This document shows positions 47,791-61,139 of a stretch of 64,000 nucleotides of DNA, one piece after another (the stretch's first letter is position 1; every line of letters begins with the position of its first letter). The notes beneath the pieces are model-generated. The model worked only from the letters and a program-made list of their open reading frames with translations. It did not search any database and had not been told where the DNA came from. A program made the translations under genes and the position numbers. Source of the stretch: Melieria omissa (taxonomy: Eukaryota > Arthropoda > Insecta > Diptera > Ulidiidae); contig OZ020267.1 in assembly GCA_963971225.1 (NCBI GenBank), positions 111,370,163 through 111,434,162 of the forward strand. Reading direction: 5' to 3'.

Positions 47791-49074
47791 GTTGACTAAA
47801 TTAGATCCAAGTTACAATTGACTAATATAGCAAGAAACTGCAATAATTATAGATAATTTTAATTAATATGCCTAAGAATAGAAATTAGAATGCGGGCTCA
47901 AGGTACACAGTTGACTTCTTGTATGATATTTACATCATTACTTTATATCTATACCATAACACACATTTTCTTTTTATATTTGTTTATAATTGAAAATTAA
48001 TTGGCTCATGCACTGATTTGATTAATTGCCTCTGTAGGTATTTCTCAATATATGTTGTGACGATGAAGCAGTGCCGCTGTACGAAGCACGACAATGCTTT
48101 TACGGACATTCTTTTACAATTTTACTACAATTTTGCTATAACAAAGATGACTCAAGAAGAAGATGACTTCAGAATTGAAGTGTGTTTTATTTTGAATCAC
48201 AATCACGAGAGACGAACAAGCCTACTTAACTTAATTTCGTAACAGTATTTATTTTTTTACTTTAATCTAAGTTTCTGTCTGAATTCTAAAAACTGTCTGC
48301 TAGATTGCCGAGTCTGAGCATGTTTGATGTATTTGCACATGCCAGTTTGTTTTATGAGTAATTGTTTGCTGTTCCGAGATCATCATTCATTTGCGTGATG
48401 GCGTGTAATGTGTTACTACACATTATATATACATTTTATTTTAGTGAAGGAGCTTTTATAAAACAACAATTACTAAAGCGTTTTTAATTAAATTTTTCAT
48501 ATATCTAATTAAAAATATTGGATGATGTATGTATATATGCCTAATGTAATAAGTTTTATTACGGACAGACTACATTGCCAAGAGTGTTGTGAGCTCAAAT
48601 TTGCACTCAACTAAGACCAAACAATGAAAGAATTCTACAGAATTCGACAGTTGACTTTGCAGTAAACAGAATACACTAATAGCTACTGTGCTAGTAGAGA
48701 GAATTAACTGAAAGTGAATTTATGATATTCTATATTTTTTATTTTTTATTTTTATTCCATAAATTAACATTGTCATAACTTCTACTACAACAAATATGTC
48801 ACAAGTGATCTTAAAATTACCTAAAACTATCCCAATTAATCAAACGTTGTATATTTCTGAATCAACTATAAGAAATCGCTACTGAAATTCAGTCTGTTTT
48901 ATGATTTTTCTCAGCGCAGACGATGCCAACACTTCAGAATCGGTCCATACATTCAGGTAGAAGCAGTACTCATAACGTTAATTAAAGTGCTGGCAGGTAG
49001 ATGGTTTTAGTTTAGAACTGCTTAATTCTACAAATACACCGATATCTCGATAATCATTCAATATACTACAAACA
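47791..49074. other. AT-rich non-coding stretch, nothing recognised
   Basis: No supported exon, RNA gene or paired terminal repeats were seen. Confidence 0.5.
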
Positions 49075-49710
49075 TATATCGCACACGCACTACAAAAGTG
49101 ACACAACTAAAAATGTTTCATTTTCGGGTTTATGTGTTAATACTGTGCACAATGCATAAATGTATCAATCAGCAAAAGTTTAGTATATTTTGTTGTTGTT
49201 AACTGTTGCAAAAATACAGTTAGGTCTCTCTTCATGTCAGAAGTTTTCTCCTATTTGATCGCTGCAGCTCAATGCAAAAGGGTCACAACTCAAATTGTGT
49301 CACTTTTGACGAAATTTTTGTTAAAGTTAATTTTTAGCAAAATTCTGACAATTTTTGTATATATTTTTAATTATTAAAATTAATTATGAATTTTCAAAAT
49401 TTTTCTTTCAATTTTTTAACTGTCACTTATAATTATTAAATTCAGAAAAAGTGGCATAACTCGAAGTAGTTCCGTAATTATTGAATTAAAATATCATCAA
49501 AACAGTCACAAATCAAAATTTTGGATTTTCTAGTGTAAAATAAAAAAAAATTCTTGGAACTAATCATAAAGCATAATCTGTAAGGATTTTCTACTGAACG
49601 GTCTATTCGTTATTTAAAAAAAATGTCTCTAGCTCAAAAACAGTTTCTTGCGTTTCCTGAAAAATTAAAAATTTTGAGTTGTGTCACTTTTGTTGTGCGT
49701 GTGCGATATA
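49075..49710. mobile_element. MITE with TIR of about 38 bp, superfamily unassigned
   Basis: The left end reads TATATCGCACACGCACTACA then AAAGTGACACAACTAAAAAT; the inverted right end matches it except for about two bases. Flanks are AT/TA-rich, so the target site is uncertain (TA or TATA). An extra internal copy of the CAAAAGTGACACAA motif lies inverted near 49284-49310. 636 bp, no coding frame. Confidence 0.75.
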
Positions 49711-52700
49711 CTCAGTCTATACAAAGCATAGCGTTAATGCTTAATATTTGTTTTAGAATTGCAAACTGCAAACTATGAAATGTTTTATTATTATTTTCAT
49801 ATTTATTTCATTCATTTGCAATTTTTGTTGACATTAATATTGCCATACATGTTATTCATAAAAACTATAAAAATTCATGCTATATTGCATTACGCCATAG
49901 ACTAAAGTTAACTGCATTTTAAGCCACAAAGTCAGAGCTAATTCAAACAGATGATTTGAGTTTATAAATGCAAATATTTTAATTTAATTACACTTTAATT
50001 AAATGAATGAAATGTGTGTTCAATCGAAAATGTTATATCTGCTGCAACATTCCATAGAGTTTTGGCGAGCATTGCAACAACCCAAACAGCAGCAACAACA
50101 AACATGTAGTGCAGCAAATCAAAACAGTATTTATTGAAATTTTATTATTAACGAGATGAAGTTTCGGCGCATATTTAATGTCCATCCATAGGGCGCGCTA
50201 TCCACTCATGAATTCACATATAGACACACACACACACACACATATATACAAAAAGGCAGACACACAAACATTTCAAAATAAGTAAAGCAATACATTGTTG
50301 CCACTTTTGCAGTAGACACATTAAGCAGCAGCAAACAAAGTGTAGGAACAAGAAGAAGCAGCAACAGTGGCTACGAAAGTTAAAGCCAAATTTGCAGAAT
50401 GATGAGTGCGCGGGGAGCAAAAAAATCAAACAAAAGCACGAAAAATTCTGTAGCAAACGAAACAAAAAAGAAACAATATGAGAAAAAAATAATAAAAACA
50501 AAAATACGAAAAAAAATTACGCCATGCAACGTGGGCGCCCGATGTATGTATGTATGTGTGCTTGTATTGTTGTTGTTGCTTGATATTTTTTTCATTTCAT
50601 TTTTCCTTTCGGTTCGTTTTATTATTTTCGTGCTTGCTTTCCTGCAACTCGCACTGACTGCTCCGGTGCTTCTGGCTGTCCAATTCAACTCGCATTGTCT
50701 GCACGTGTGCGTGTGTGCGTGCGTCGCACGTCTGCCTTCGCAAAGTTCACATGTTTAAGGATTTCTCTATTAAATTGTTGTTGCTCCTGTCGTCCTCTTG
50801 TCTTAGTTGCTGTCGCTCCGATTGCTGCCCCGATTGCTATGGCGGCAGCGGTTGCTGTCGCTGCTGCTGCTGTTGCTGCCGTTGGTGATAAGACAGTGTA
50901 GACATCATAAAGAATTGTGTACATACATACTTGAAAAAATGTATAGACACACATACACACACACTCGAACGCATACACACGCACCAGGACAGCGCCATTG
51001 GTACGCACACTCATACGCCCCGTGTGCCCCAGTCAGCCAGAAAGCCAGTCAGCCAGCCAGCCAACGTGCCAGTGTGTGTGTGTGTGTGTATGAGCACATC
51101 AATACAACCACAATTACAAAAACAACAATTATAACAGCAATAACAACAACAACAACTGACAGCTACAGCGTCTACGCACAATATGTTTCGATGTTAAGCC
51201 CTCGAATGGCCAAAAAATTCCATGGCCATGGCAAAGGGGTTGTTGTTGCTGGCCGTTCAAGCATTCGTGAGCGAAGCAAAGGCACCAACGCTGCTTGGAA
51301 AAGTTAAAGTTTAATGCGATTTATTGTATCGTTTCGTGTTAATTCGTTCAATTTTTTTTTTTGCAACTCATTTGCTTCGTTTGCGCTCATGGCTCATGGC
51401 TTTGACTGGAAACGATGCGGCATGGCAGGGCAGGGCGCCAGTTGTATTTCAATATCTGCTGCCGCCACTTTTTTTGGCTCTTTTCGTTCGCTGCGCCACT
51501 CATCGCGTCGCTGCGGCAAGCACAACAAATTATGACTTGTGCTCGGCGGCACGTTCTGAGTGCTCTCTGCCCCGCTCTCGCTCGCTTTTTCAATGCTTTT
51601 GCTAGCTACAAGATTTTGCAATCATTTGCTTTTTGTTCATCTCGTGCCTTATTTTCCATTATCTTCATGCTGGTTAGTTTTTCTTCAATTTTCGGTTTCA
51701 CCCTTTTGCGCAATTTTCCGCCCGCAAAAACAAAAACTAAACAAAATAACAAAACGAAAGCGCGCAAACAAGCAAAATATTCAAACTATCATTTTCACAA
51801 GCACCAAAAACACGCCACAGAATTTCTTATTTTTATTTTATTTTTTTTTTATTTTTAGTTTTTTTTTCGGCACAACTTTTGTTGAAAAATGTTTTGCTGC
51901 GGTGCCGAATGCAGCCAACTGCACACACTTTGTCTGGTTTGCCTTCTATCAATGTGCTTCTACTGCTTCTTCTTCTTCTTATGTATGTTTGTTGTTGTCT
52001 GTTGCATATTTCGATATGTTTTAGCAATTTTCACGCAATTTTTGTTACTATCGCAGATGTTGTTTTTGTTTTGGGCGTTGAAAGAAAGTTTTCACTTTTA
52101 CTTTTCACATTGAATTTGATGCGAAAAATTTTCGAGTGTAAATTCTGGAAACAACTTTGGGTGCATTGCCGACTGCAGTTTGGTGCAAAGTGCAAACTGT
52201 CGCACCCGACACTCGAAATGTACAAACAAAAAATAACTAAATAGATTTTCTAAACAATTCTGTTGTTGGCAAAAAGTTGTTCGAGTGCCAATCGAATGCA
52301 TAACTTTAGTGTAGCCGCAAGCGACTGTTTCAGTGTTTTACTTTTAGTACTTGGAGCAAGTGAGTTGAGAATTGAATATGTGCGCTCTAAAAGTTTGCTA
52401 TTAGTTTTTTAAGGATTATGTTTAATTGAATTTTTCATATAAAATTAAGTGCAACATTATAGTTTTGTATGAAATGAGTTTGAATTAGCAAAGATTTATT
52501 ATTGACTGAGCATTGGAGAACTGAGAGGTGGGAAATGCGATTTGAAACTGAATACAGCTTTGTGAAGAAGTTATTGCTGCTGACTGCTGGTCACAGATCA
52601 AATCAATTCGACTGTTAAAAGAAGCAAATTAGAACTGAAAGCTGTACTTGTTCGGCTTTTGCTTGATTGTTTGATGAAAAATTGGACTCTAAAGTAAGGA

Positions 52701-52846
52701 GACGTTGGCATTGGAGTGTCTAAAAGAGGGAAAGGGAGTTTCGTATAATTTCTGGTAACATTTCAAGATGAGATGAATTAGCGGTCATTGCTTATTCTAA
52801 CTAATACTTTACAGTATTTTCTAACTTATACTTTATAGTCTATGGT
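49711..52846. other. non-coding stretch with microsatellites
   Basis: (CA)n at about 50225-50242, GT/CA and CAGC tracts around 50690-51090, and GCTGTTGCT-type runs near 50850. Many ORFs on both strands follow these repeats. Candidate regulatory or 5' leader sequence cannot be excluded, but nothing is supported. Confidence 0.45.
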
Positions 52847-53500
52847 CAATGGCGGATTCAGGAGGGTTTTGGGGGTTGAAACCCACGAAATATAAGGGTC
52901 GGGTTTAACCCATTGCTGCCAGGTACCAGTTCCGCATATACGATTTTGATAAAATTTCATACACGATCTGGAATTGACCCAAAATGATCAGAAACAATTT
53001 CAGTTTTCTATCTCTGCACGTTGCTGAGATATTCATTGGGTATTTTGTACCCGTTAGACGGCAATGGTAGCTTTTTTCCATACTTTTTAAAGTGATCAGC
53101 TAAACACGTGAACACGTATTGTTTACAGGTGAGTTACAAGGCAGATTTTTGGGAGCTTCTAGGGCCACTACGATTCACCACATTTTCCACCTCCGGAAAA
53201 TTCATAATTTTTGGAGTTTGGTAACTCTAGCTAGATGGCTGAATTTTGGGATGACCTCCACTAGACTAAGTAAGTTCCATGTTTACCCCAACCATCCCTC
53301 TCAACGATTTTGAGATATCTCTACCACGAAGTTTTCTGTGATTCTTTTAAAAAGCCAGTTTTCATGGGTAAAATTTTACCCATTAGGCAGCATTGGGTTA
53401 AAACTACATACAAGTCAAACACAATTTTTTGGCATTTTATGAATATTAAAGAATTACTTTTTGAATATACCCCCAAAATATTTTTCTGAATCCGCCCCTG
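52847..53500. mobile_element. hAT-like MITE, copy interrupted by a TTAA element
   Basis: Ends CAATGGCGGATTCAGG and (inverted) CAGGGGCGGATTCAGA. The flanking 8-mers TCTATGGT and TCTTAGGT match at 6 of 8. Without 52909-53397 it aligns with the uninterrupted copy at 29443-29618 through AACTACATACAA and TTGGCATTTTATGAATATTA. Confidence 0.75.
52909..53397. mobile_element. TTAA-type piggyBac-like MITE nested in a hAT MITE
   Basis: TTAA at 52905-52908 and 53398-53401. The ends read CCCATTGCTGCC and, inverted, CCCAATGCTGCC. 489 bp, no transposase motif. The position equals TTTTAAAAC of the uninterrupted hAT copy (near 29511), a natural TTAA target. Confidence 0.8.
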
Positions 53501-56500
53501 TCTTAGGTTGTTGCTTTTCAGCACATAAGAGCAAAATGTTCCACACTTGACTCGACCGTTCCATTATCCTCGAAATTTACTCCAAAAAAATCACAAAATA
53601 CGATCCAAAATATATAAAAAATTAGTGTCCAAAGTATATTAAACTCAGATAAAAGTCTTGTAATAGATAGAACTCCTGTTTTGTTAAAGATAACATAAAA
53701 AAAACTCAGGATATCAGATTGTAATTGATTTTTTGATGAATAGACGAAAAGTCAAAACGGGAAAAGATTTACTAAGTATTCAACGATGTCGATTTCCAAA
53801 GGTGACACAGGAGGGAAGGGCAGCGGTAAAATTCAAGGACCCTAAGCCCAAACTCCTTCGATATTGATTCAAGTTTATTTATACAATTTTGTCAAATCGA
53901 CTTACATTTCAAGGGCACAAAAGGCCTTTTAATGAAGGCAGCAGACCATTGAATTTTCGAAGAAGCGCCTTCTCATTGACATTTAGCTGAGGGTACCAAT
54001 CATTCTATGGAGATTCACATGAAGTGCGTCAGCCTTTAGCGACTTGGCATAATTGTTGTGTACATGAAAAAAAATTGCAGGTGGACTATTCTATAAATAT
54101 AAGCAGCCAAAAGACAGGGGATAATGGATAATGTATTCGCATCTTATATTGAAACAAAGCTTCAGTGTTTGATACGCGGGCATCAATGCTGTGCGTGGGT
54201 TGTAGGGATCAAACTCTCAACTGAAGGCTTTAGCTTGCTTACCTACATTCAACCACATATGAAAATCTGCCACTAAAAGCAAAGCAAATATGGCACATCA
54301 CCACTACGTGCCACAGAATCAATCAACTGTGAGGGTAGTTGGGTGGGTGGGTTTTGTCATGCTTAAGTAAGATTTATTGCATGATTTCAAAGACAAGTTT
54401 GAAGACAAATTAGTGCTTGTAGTTGCCGTAAGTAAATGAAAACTGCGACCATTTCAATGCTGTTGGCGAAAAAACACGATTTTCAGCTACTCACATGTGG
54501 CTTGCAAGCATTAACTTTGCCCTGGAGTTGGGAGCAGCTATCGCACCACAAAGTGACTGCACACTTTTGATACTCGGAAATACGCAGATACGAGCGAGCA
54601 TAAAGTTTCGTCGCACACATTAACTGCCAACAGGCAGCCAAATTAATTTATCTATGCACAGCACTGTGTCAGTCAACTATTCGCCATTCACCATTCTCCG
54701 TGCGATGAGTACGCAACAGTTCTATCAATCATCCGCACCAGCTGTCGGCTGTGATGGCACAGCACAAAATTTATGAACCAGCACCACAGCGTTGCATGAG
54801 TGATGTCGCTGTTGCTGTTGGCGCAAATAGTCTTAAAGCCAATAGAGCCGTAAAGTGCGGAAATAGTACACAAGTCTCGCATGGCGGACGCGTTGAAAGT
54901 GTGTTGCTTGGACGTAGGTGAGCGCAACGTTGGTTTGCTTAAATCAGCGCTGGAATATTTCTTCAACTACAGCTACAGGCGACGTTGTTTCAATGACACC
55001 ACTCACACAAATTACAACAAAATCAAAATCATAATTTACCGCACACCCGGACTAGCGCATCACTTTGGTGGCCCAACGTTGCACCATTGTTGTGTAGCAA
55101 CAAAATATATGTAGGAAAAGCAAAGAAAGAAAGAGACATTACCAATCGAGTCTATTGCTATGGCAAAGTTTTGTTGTTGTTGTACTACGACGCAACCTAC
55201 CCCCACAGCGTATACACACACACATACACACATATGCACAAATACACAGACACTACTATATCATCGACGTGTGCGTGCTTGTGTGTATGAATTTTTGTGT
55301 ATGCGTGCCTGGGTGTTTGGCTGCCTCAGTATATGTCTGTGTGTGTGTTTGCAGTATGGAAATGTGCGTGAAGTGCGCTGCTGCGTCTGTGGCGACTGCG
55401 GCGGCTGCGGCGGCCGCTGTGTGATGAAGTGGCATGACCGTCTGCAAAAGAGAAAGTGAGCACGAAACCATAAAACGCTTAAATGGCCATTTCAAAAACG
55501 ATTTATGTGACTGGCGAAATGTGCCAACAACAACAAATAGAACCAACAAAAACCCCAAAAAATAGAACCAAAAACCAAATGCAAACAACATTAATAACGT
55601 AATAATAAAATGCCAAAAGAAGCAAAAACAATTTAATAAAAATTACACATTTGAGGTTAGCAGATTTGGCAGCAAATAAAATCACAAATTCTCTAAATAA
55701 CCAAAAGCAAGGCACACATTTTTGCGCGCCGCAAGAAATTTTGCAAGAAATTGAGCACAAATTGCAAATTGGCGTCTAACAAGTGGAAATTCGACGACTG
55801 CCAACAGTTGTTGCCATTGATGGCCGCACACACACACACACACACAGATAGACAATACATACACATTAAGTCACATGTACACACAACATTGCTGCTCATT
55901 GAATACACTCAAAGCTGAGTGCCACTCATGAATTTTCATATTTTACATTAATGAAAAATATAAACAAAAATTTAATATAACAACCACCACACGCACATTT
56001 CAATTTATTTCATTTAATTTAGACAGCGTTTTTTATTAATTTATATTTATGTGCATATTTGCACTGTTCCTCTCCCATAACGCGCCATGATGAAGCTTTT
56101 TGGCTGGATACACACATACATAGCTATATGTATTTATAATAGTCTATATGTGTGTGTGCGTGTGTTTGAAAAGCCACTCAAATGCGCAAAAAGCCAACTC
56201 GAACCGGACCAGACATCCCTTGCGAGGCGAAAAGCACTCGAATTGCAACAATTGGCAGTTTGTGCAGATTCCAGCATAGCGACTGCAAAAAAAAAAATAC
56301 AAAAATTACAAATTAGACATCGAACCATGATGCCAATCGAAATGGCGGACAGACATTCCAGACAGCACTTCGCAACGCTTTTGCAGCGCTTCGTATGAAT
56401 TCACTCGCGCCACGCTCCCACGCACTATGTGAGTGAGTGAGGTGAGCTCAGCTGAGGTGAAGCAGAGGAGTGCAGCGCTGTGCGTTGGCATCGCTGTTAT

Positions 56501-59500
56501 CTGTGCAGCAGCAGCTGCCTTGTAGTTTGAGCGCGCCGTTTTCATTTCCATTTTCATTCAAAAAATCGCGCGCGCTGTTGTTGCTAAAAGTGCTCAACAG
56601 CCGCTGAGTGAAAAGTCACTGTCACCAGTGACTGTTGCTCTCGCACTCAATTATCGTGTAGGCGCATTCCAGTAGATAAAGTTGTTGTGTGTGTTGTTGC
56701 TGGGCCGATGTATGGCGGCAGATACAAACAGATGCGCGCAGATAATTTCAGTGATAACGATAACACAGATACACACCAACACGCAGGCAGATACGCACTT
56801 GTGGCAAAACGAGACACACACACAAATACACAGAAAGTGGTAAATGTTCGCCATTTGGAAAAAAAGGGAGGCGAAAAAAAAGTTGAATGAAGGCAAAAAA
56901 ACCATGAAAAACAGCGCACAAATGTTAAAAAAGAGTTGAGTTGAGTTGCGTTGCGAGTTGAGCCGCCAAGTTGTGTTTCAGGTAGTGTGCGCCGCTTGTT
57001 TGGGTTGGCCAAAGAAAATGCGTAACAGCGTGGAAAACGCTTGATAAGCGCGCCACAAAAGCCAACGCACAAATACAAACAACAACAACAACAAAAAGAA
57101 CAGCAACAATGGTAACTGGTATCACAACAACAAGAACACCGTTGACTGTAAAAAAGTCCAACCAACTAAAGCTTTAAAAAAATTCAAAAACAAGTCACAC
57201 GACGTCCCAATGTAAAAATATAAAACAAAAAAATAATACTAAGTCTTTGGTAGGCAAAAACAAACCTACATACTTACATACAAACAGTATGTCGCAACGA
57301 CTAAAAACGCCGCCCGCGTTGTCAATGTGGAAAAAGGTTTGTTGTTGGTTGAACAGTGACAACGCATTAGTTGAAGAGTGAATGAGTGTTTGGGCGCTGG
57401 AATGTATACATAAAAACAATAACAACAACAACAACAAATAACACAAAAAACAAGCGCACCAAATGGCATCAAGACGCAGTGAACGTGCCGGCACAGCCAA
57501 AAGAAAACAACAAACAATTTGCGTCAAGACAATGAAACGCTCATAAATTACCAACACAACAGCAACAACAACTTTGCCAAATAAAGTTTGCAATGCTTAA
57601 AGATACAAAAAATAAGCAGCCACATAAAATATTAGAAAAATGTGGCAATACTTGCGTGTTGGGTTTGTGTGTGTGTGTGTGTGTGTTGAGTGTTTGCTGC
57701 TTTGGTTAGTGAAAAGTTGATTTGGCAAACAAACTTTGCTTATATTTTGTGTATATAAAATGTTTTTCCTTTTAAGTTGACAATATTTTATATGATTTAG
57801 TGTTTATGAAACCAATTTTTGATTAAAAAAATGTTAGGTTAGGTTGCAAAAAGTATGTGCCGCACTTTCATTCCCGCTCATTCAAGTCTTCCTTCTTCGA
57901 AAGCTTCAAAATGTTCCATCACTCATGGCAATTTTATTGGCATTATTAGTAAAAGCAAAGGTAAAAATGTACATTCAAACTCGACAACTTCTTCGCTCCC
58001 AAACGCCCAAACTCTTTACCCACATCTCATCTTAATGGACCCCACTGCGTGTTGGGTCTTCTATATGGCATGTAAGTGCACATTTCATCCGATTATAGGC
58101 GGCTTTTCTTTATTTGCAACCATTTCTTTACTTTACTTTTCATTTGATGCGCTTCGTTTTTTCATTTCATTTCACTTTGCTGTTTGAACGTTTTGATTGC
58201 AAATTAAAACGGCATCAATAAACACCCCCGAAGCAGGTTGTGGTCCTTTGGTGGGTTTTGGTCGACATGAAAGCATTATCGAAGGAAATTCGCTATTTTC
58301 TATGTATTTTCTTTCGTGTGTGTTTTTTTTTTGGTTCGTGATCCTTTTCGGTCCATACCAATGCGATAATTTTTAATGTTAAGCATACGTGTTCAGCTGG
58401 TTGTATGTTGTCTGTTTGCTTTGCGGGCTTTTATGCTTTCGGCTTTTCACATTGCAATCGTTACAAATGCTATTATTGTTGTTGTAGTTGTACACAGAGC
58501 ACAATTGGCAGCTTTTCTGAAAACACATTTACGTATTCACAGACACACATACACACAGTTGTTGTTGTTTTTTGTTTTTGGCCATGAAAAGAGGTGCTTT
58601 GCGCGGCTGATAGGATAATCGATTCGATCTTATTTATAAAATGTGCGCATAAATTCACTTAAGTTTAAGTGCTGGGCAGCAAGGAGGTCGCCATAATAGC
58701 GATACAATTCTAGAAGGTGTAAGGAGGTGGGAGGGGACAAATCAACCAAGTGTTGATGCGTTACTGCACGAAAATATGTGATATGAATGCTTGAGTTGAT
58801 GGTAATGAATGTTAATGGGATTCATTTGATTTCGATTAATATTTGTATTTATATTTTATTTATTAGATATTCCAATTTATTTTCAATTTATGTCTAATCA
58901 AATATCAAATTCATAAAAACATATTTAATTATAAACTAATATATTGAAAATAAAAGCAAGTGCAAAAATTTGTTGGTCAAGGTAACAATTTGTATTTTTT
59001 CTCTCAATTTTTCACCAACAATAATTGAAGGTCACAGTGAGAATATTTATGCTTACACGCGCTGCTTGTATAAACCACAAGCGCCATAAATCTCCATATT
59101 ATTCCATTTATACTTGGAAACTTTGCAATAAAAAATTAAAAAGAAACCTGCGCTACTTGCAACTTTCAAAACCTTGACTCTGAACAATAAAGAAGAACAT
59201 AAACAAACCAATAAAGCAGCAGCAATGACAATTTCAATTTATTTGTTTCCACAAACTCGCTTCCTGCACTGACTGCGCTTCTTACCTGCCTTGAGAAGTT
59301 GTCGTTTCTATGGTTTGCAATTGCTTGGCATTGGATTTTGAATTTATTTGTCTTTCAGTTTCAATTTTGTAGTTTTCTCTTTATGATAGTTGGGATTTTG
59401 TTTTTCCAATAAAAGGAAGCCAAACAACTTTAGGTAGAACAAAACTTACCGAAAATCTGTAAATAAAAAATGTAAATATAATTACTTTTGTTTTTAATCA

Positions 59501-59551
59501 TATTGTGACTAACTCACACTCATGTCCTTTCTCTTTCTTCTTCTCTCGTAG
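53501..59551. other. long non-coding stretch, possible intron with regulatory sequence
   Basis: Contains (CA)n at about 55826-55846, (GT)n at 57666-57686 and CAA/TTG runs. A stretch at 56400-57000 is less AT-rich and 5'-leader-like, with a weak GT donor after TGTTTCAG near 56982. A small frame at 54881 starts ATGGCGGAC and meets a donor-like TAGGTGAGC near 54916. Neither is strong enough to call. Confidence 0.4.
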
Positions 59552-60437
59552 ATTTGTCTCATTGCTTGTAAATAACAATCAAAATCGCAGCACACACCTT
59601 TAAAAGAATACAAATAATAATACAAATGTTTAAATTAAAACGCAACACAAAATGCAAATTAAGATTGTGAAGTGTTCAAAATATAGCAAATTTTAAATAA
59701 ATTCTCAAATGCATAAAATGATTAAAAAACCTAAATGATATATTAAAAACAGATTGTAAAATGCCTAAAATCTCATATAGCAAATCAAACGTTTTATAAT
59801 TAATTTAACTAAAAAGTAAATTTTAATGCGTAACGCAACAACAAAACTCATCTGCATAAAAGTCTTCAAATGACTTTCATTACCGCACCGAATACATTTC
59901 ACACTATCGAAACTTCATCTGCACACGAAAAGCGAAAGCACTTTGCTCGCACTACAACCACAACAACACGTGTAAATAAATAATAAATATTTCCTAAAAT
60001 AAGCAACAACAAAACAAACCAAAATTATATCGAAATAATTAAGATAAATGAAATCAATTGGAATCAATTAAAAAAAAATTGAAAAATCATTAACAAGTCT
60101 CAAGAGACCACAACAACCCAAACAAAACACAACAATTTGACAAAACTCAAAACAAAAAATCACGAAGAAATTATGGAACAATCATCAATTTTATGTTCTC
60201 TATTAACCGTTGCTTTTGTAATAGTGCTCCAACAACAACAACAACAACCACAACATCAGCAGAAGCAGAGACAACCACAACTGAAACGCTATCAGGACAT
60301 TTCATTGGAACGCACACAAACATTTACCGGATGATCGCCGAGCTGAGCTGAACCAACTGAAGAACGCACTTGGTGCGATCTTGAGACAAACTAATTCCAA
60401 TTCGATTTCCATCGCAAAGGAATTTCTACAGATAGAG
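59552..60437 (+). CDS. candidate exon of an unidentified gene (uncertain frame)
   Basis: A pyrimidine-rich acceptor (CTTCTTCTCTCGTAG, ending 59551) and a strong donor (GAG then GTGAGTATG at 60438) bound an 886-nt exon. Two frames compete. An ATG at 60172 gives a hydrophobic, signal-peptide-like start (MEQSSILCSLLTVAFVIVLQ), then Gln-rich sequence with a KR pair, stopping at about 60334. One base out of phase, 60285-60437 is open for 51 codons up to the donor (LPDDRRAELNQLKNALGAIL, then RQTNSNSISIAKEFLQIE). That second frame has no ATG. Either the reading frame is broken here by an indel, or one or both frames are leader sequence. I do not recognise a family. Confidence 0.3.
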
Positions 60438-60819
60438 GTGAGTATGGAGCGAGAAAATCTTTAAAATTCATTATTTAAGTTGATTAGAAATTAATTTGAA
60501 TTAATTCACTAAATGAATAAGTTGGAATCGCATGGACGAAACCCCTTGTTCGCGGTAATCATTCCTGTGGCAGGAATAACAGCAAAAGTCGATTTTATGA
60601 AGTTTTCAGGAGAGCACTTTTAATTTTTGAACTTAGCTTTAGATTTAACTTTAGTTATTTTGATTTTTGGTTTCATTTTATGAGCAAAAGCCATAGAATT
60701 TTGTGTAGTAGTACATTTGAATTCGACGAATACAATGGTGGTAATAACTCAATTTTGTCCTAACTCGACTTTGGCTGTTATTCCTTACGGCCACAGATTT
60801 GGTGTCAGGTCCGCAATAT

Positions 60820-61110
60820 AAGATAGATGCCTAAGAATCTTCCAACCAAGCTTTCGCAGTTTTTGACGAGTCACTATCGACTTGGCTTGACGCTGTCCTA
60901 ATGGAATACAATTCCTGTCCTAGTGGCCAAAGGTTCTGGGCGATAGTTTCCTTCAGTCATTCCAATTGTTGACAATAGATACAGGACCGAAGAGGAGCAA
61001 CATTAGATGATTCCTGCCAATTTCACCAAACACACAGCTAAACCTTCCTGAGCGTCAATCCTGGATTCAACGTGATTCGCCAATTTCTAGTTATCATCCC
61101 TCTAATCTCT
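60820..61110 (-). mobile_element. mariner remnant, mauritiana-like, minus strand
   Basis: Minus-strand translation gives WRITLNPGLTLRKV near 61070, then SCIYCQQLE near 60980, LKETIAQN, and SIVTRQKLRKLGWKIL near 60850, matching the middle of mariner transposase (compare KPGLT, YCQQLDRLK, VTRQKLRELGWE). Several stops. It lies in the presumed intron between the candidate exons at 59552 and 61867. Confidence 0.7.
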
Positions 61111-61139
61111 CTGGGGTACAGTAGTCCTCCACAAAATAT

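Noticed and set aside
50399..51307. Several ORFs of 100-166 codons around 50.4-51.3 kb
   Set aside because: They translate CA, CAGC, TTG and GCTGTT repeats, giving Thr/His, Ser/Gln or Leu/Cys runs open on both strands.
54881..55114. ATGGCGGAC-starting frame of 77 codons with an internal donor-like TAGGTGAGC
   Set aside because: Start context is poor, composition after about 40 codons is random-like, and no acceptor partner or family is evident.
59449..59470. Minus-strand 7-nt microexon (ACAG-ATTTTCG-GTAAGT)
   Set aside because: Acceptor and donor are consensus-like, but no minus-strand gene is supported around it and such short pairs arise by chance in T-rich DNA.
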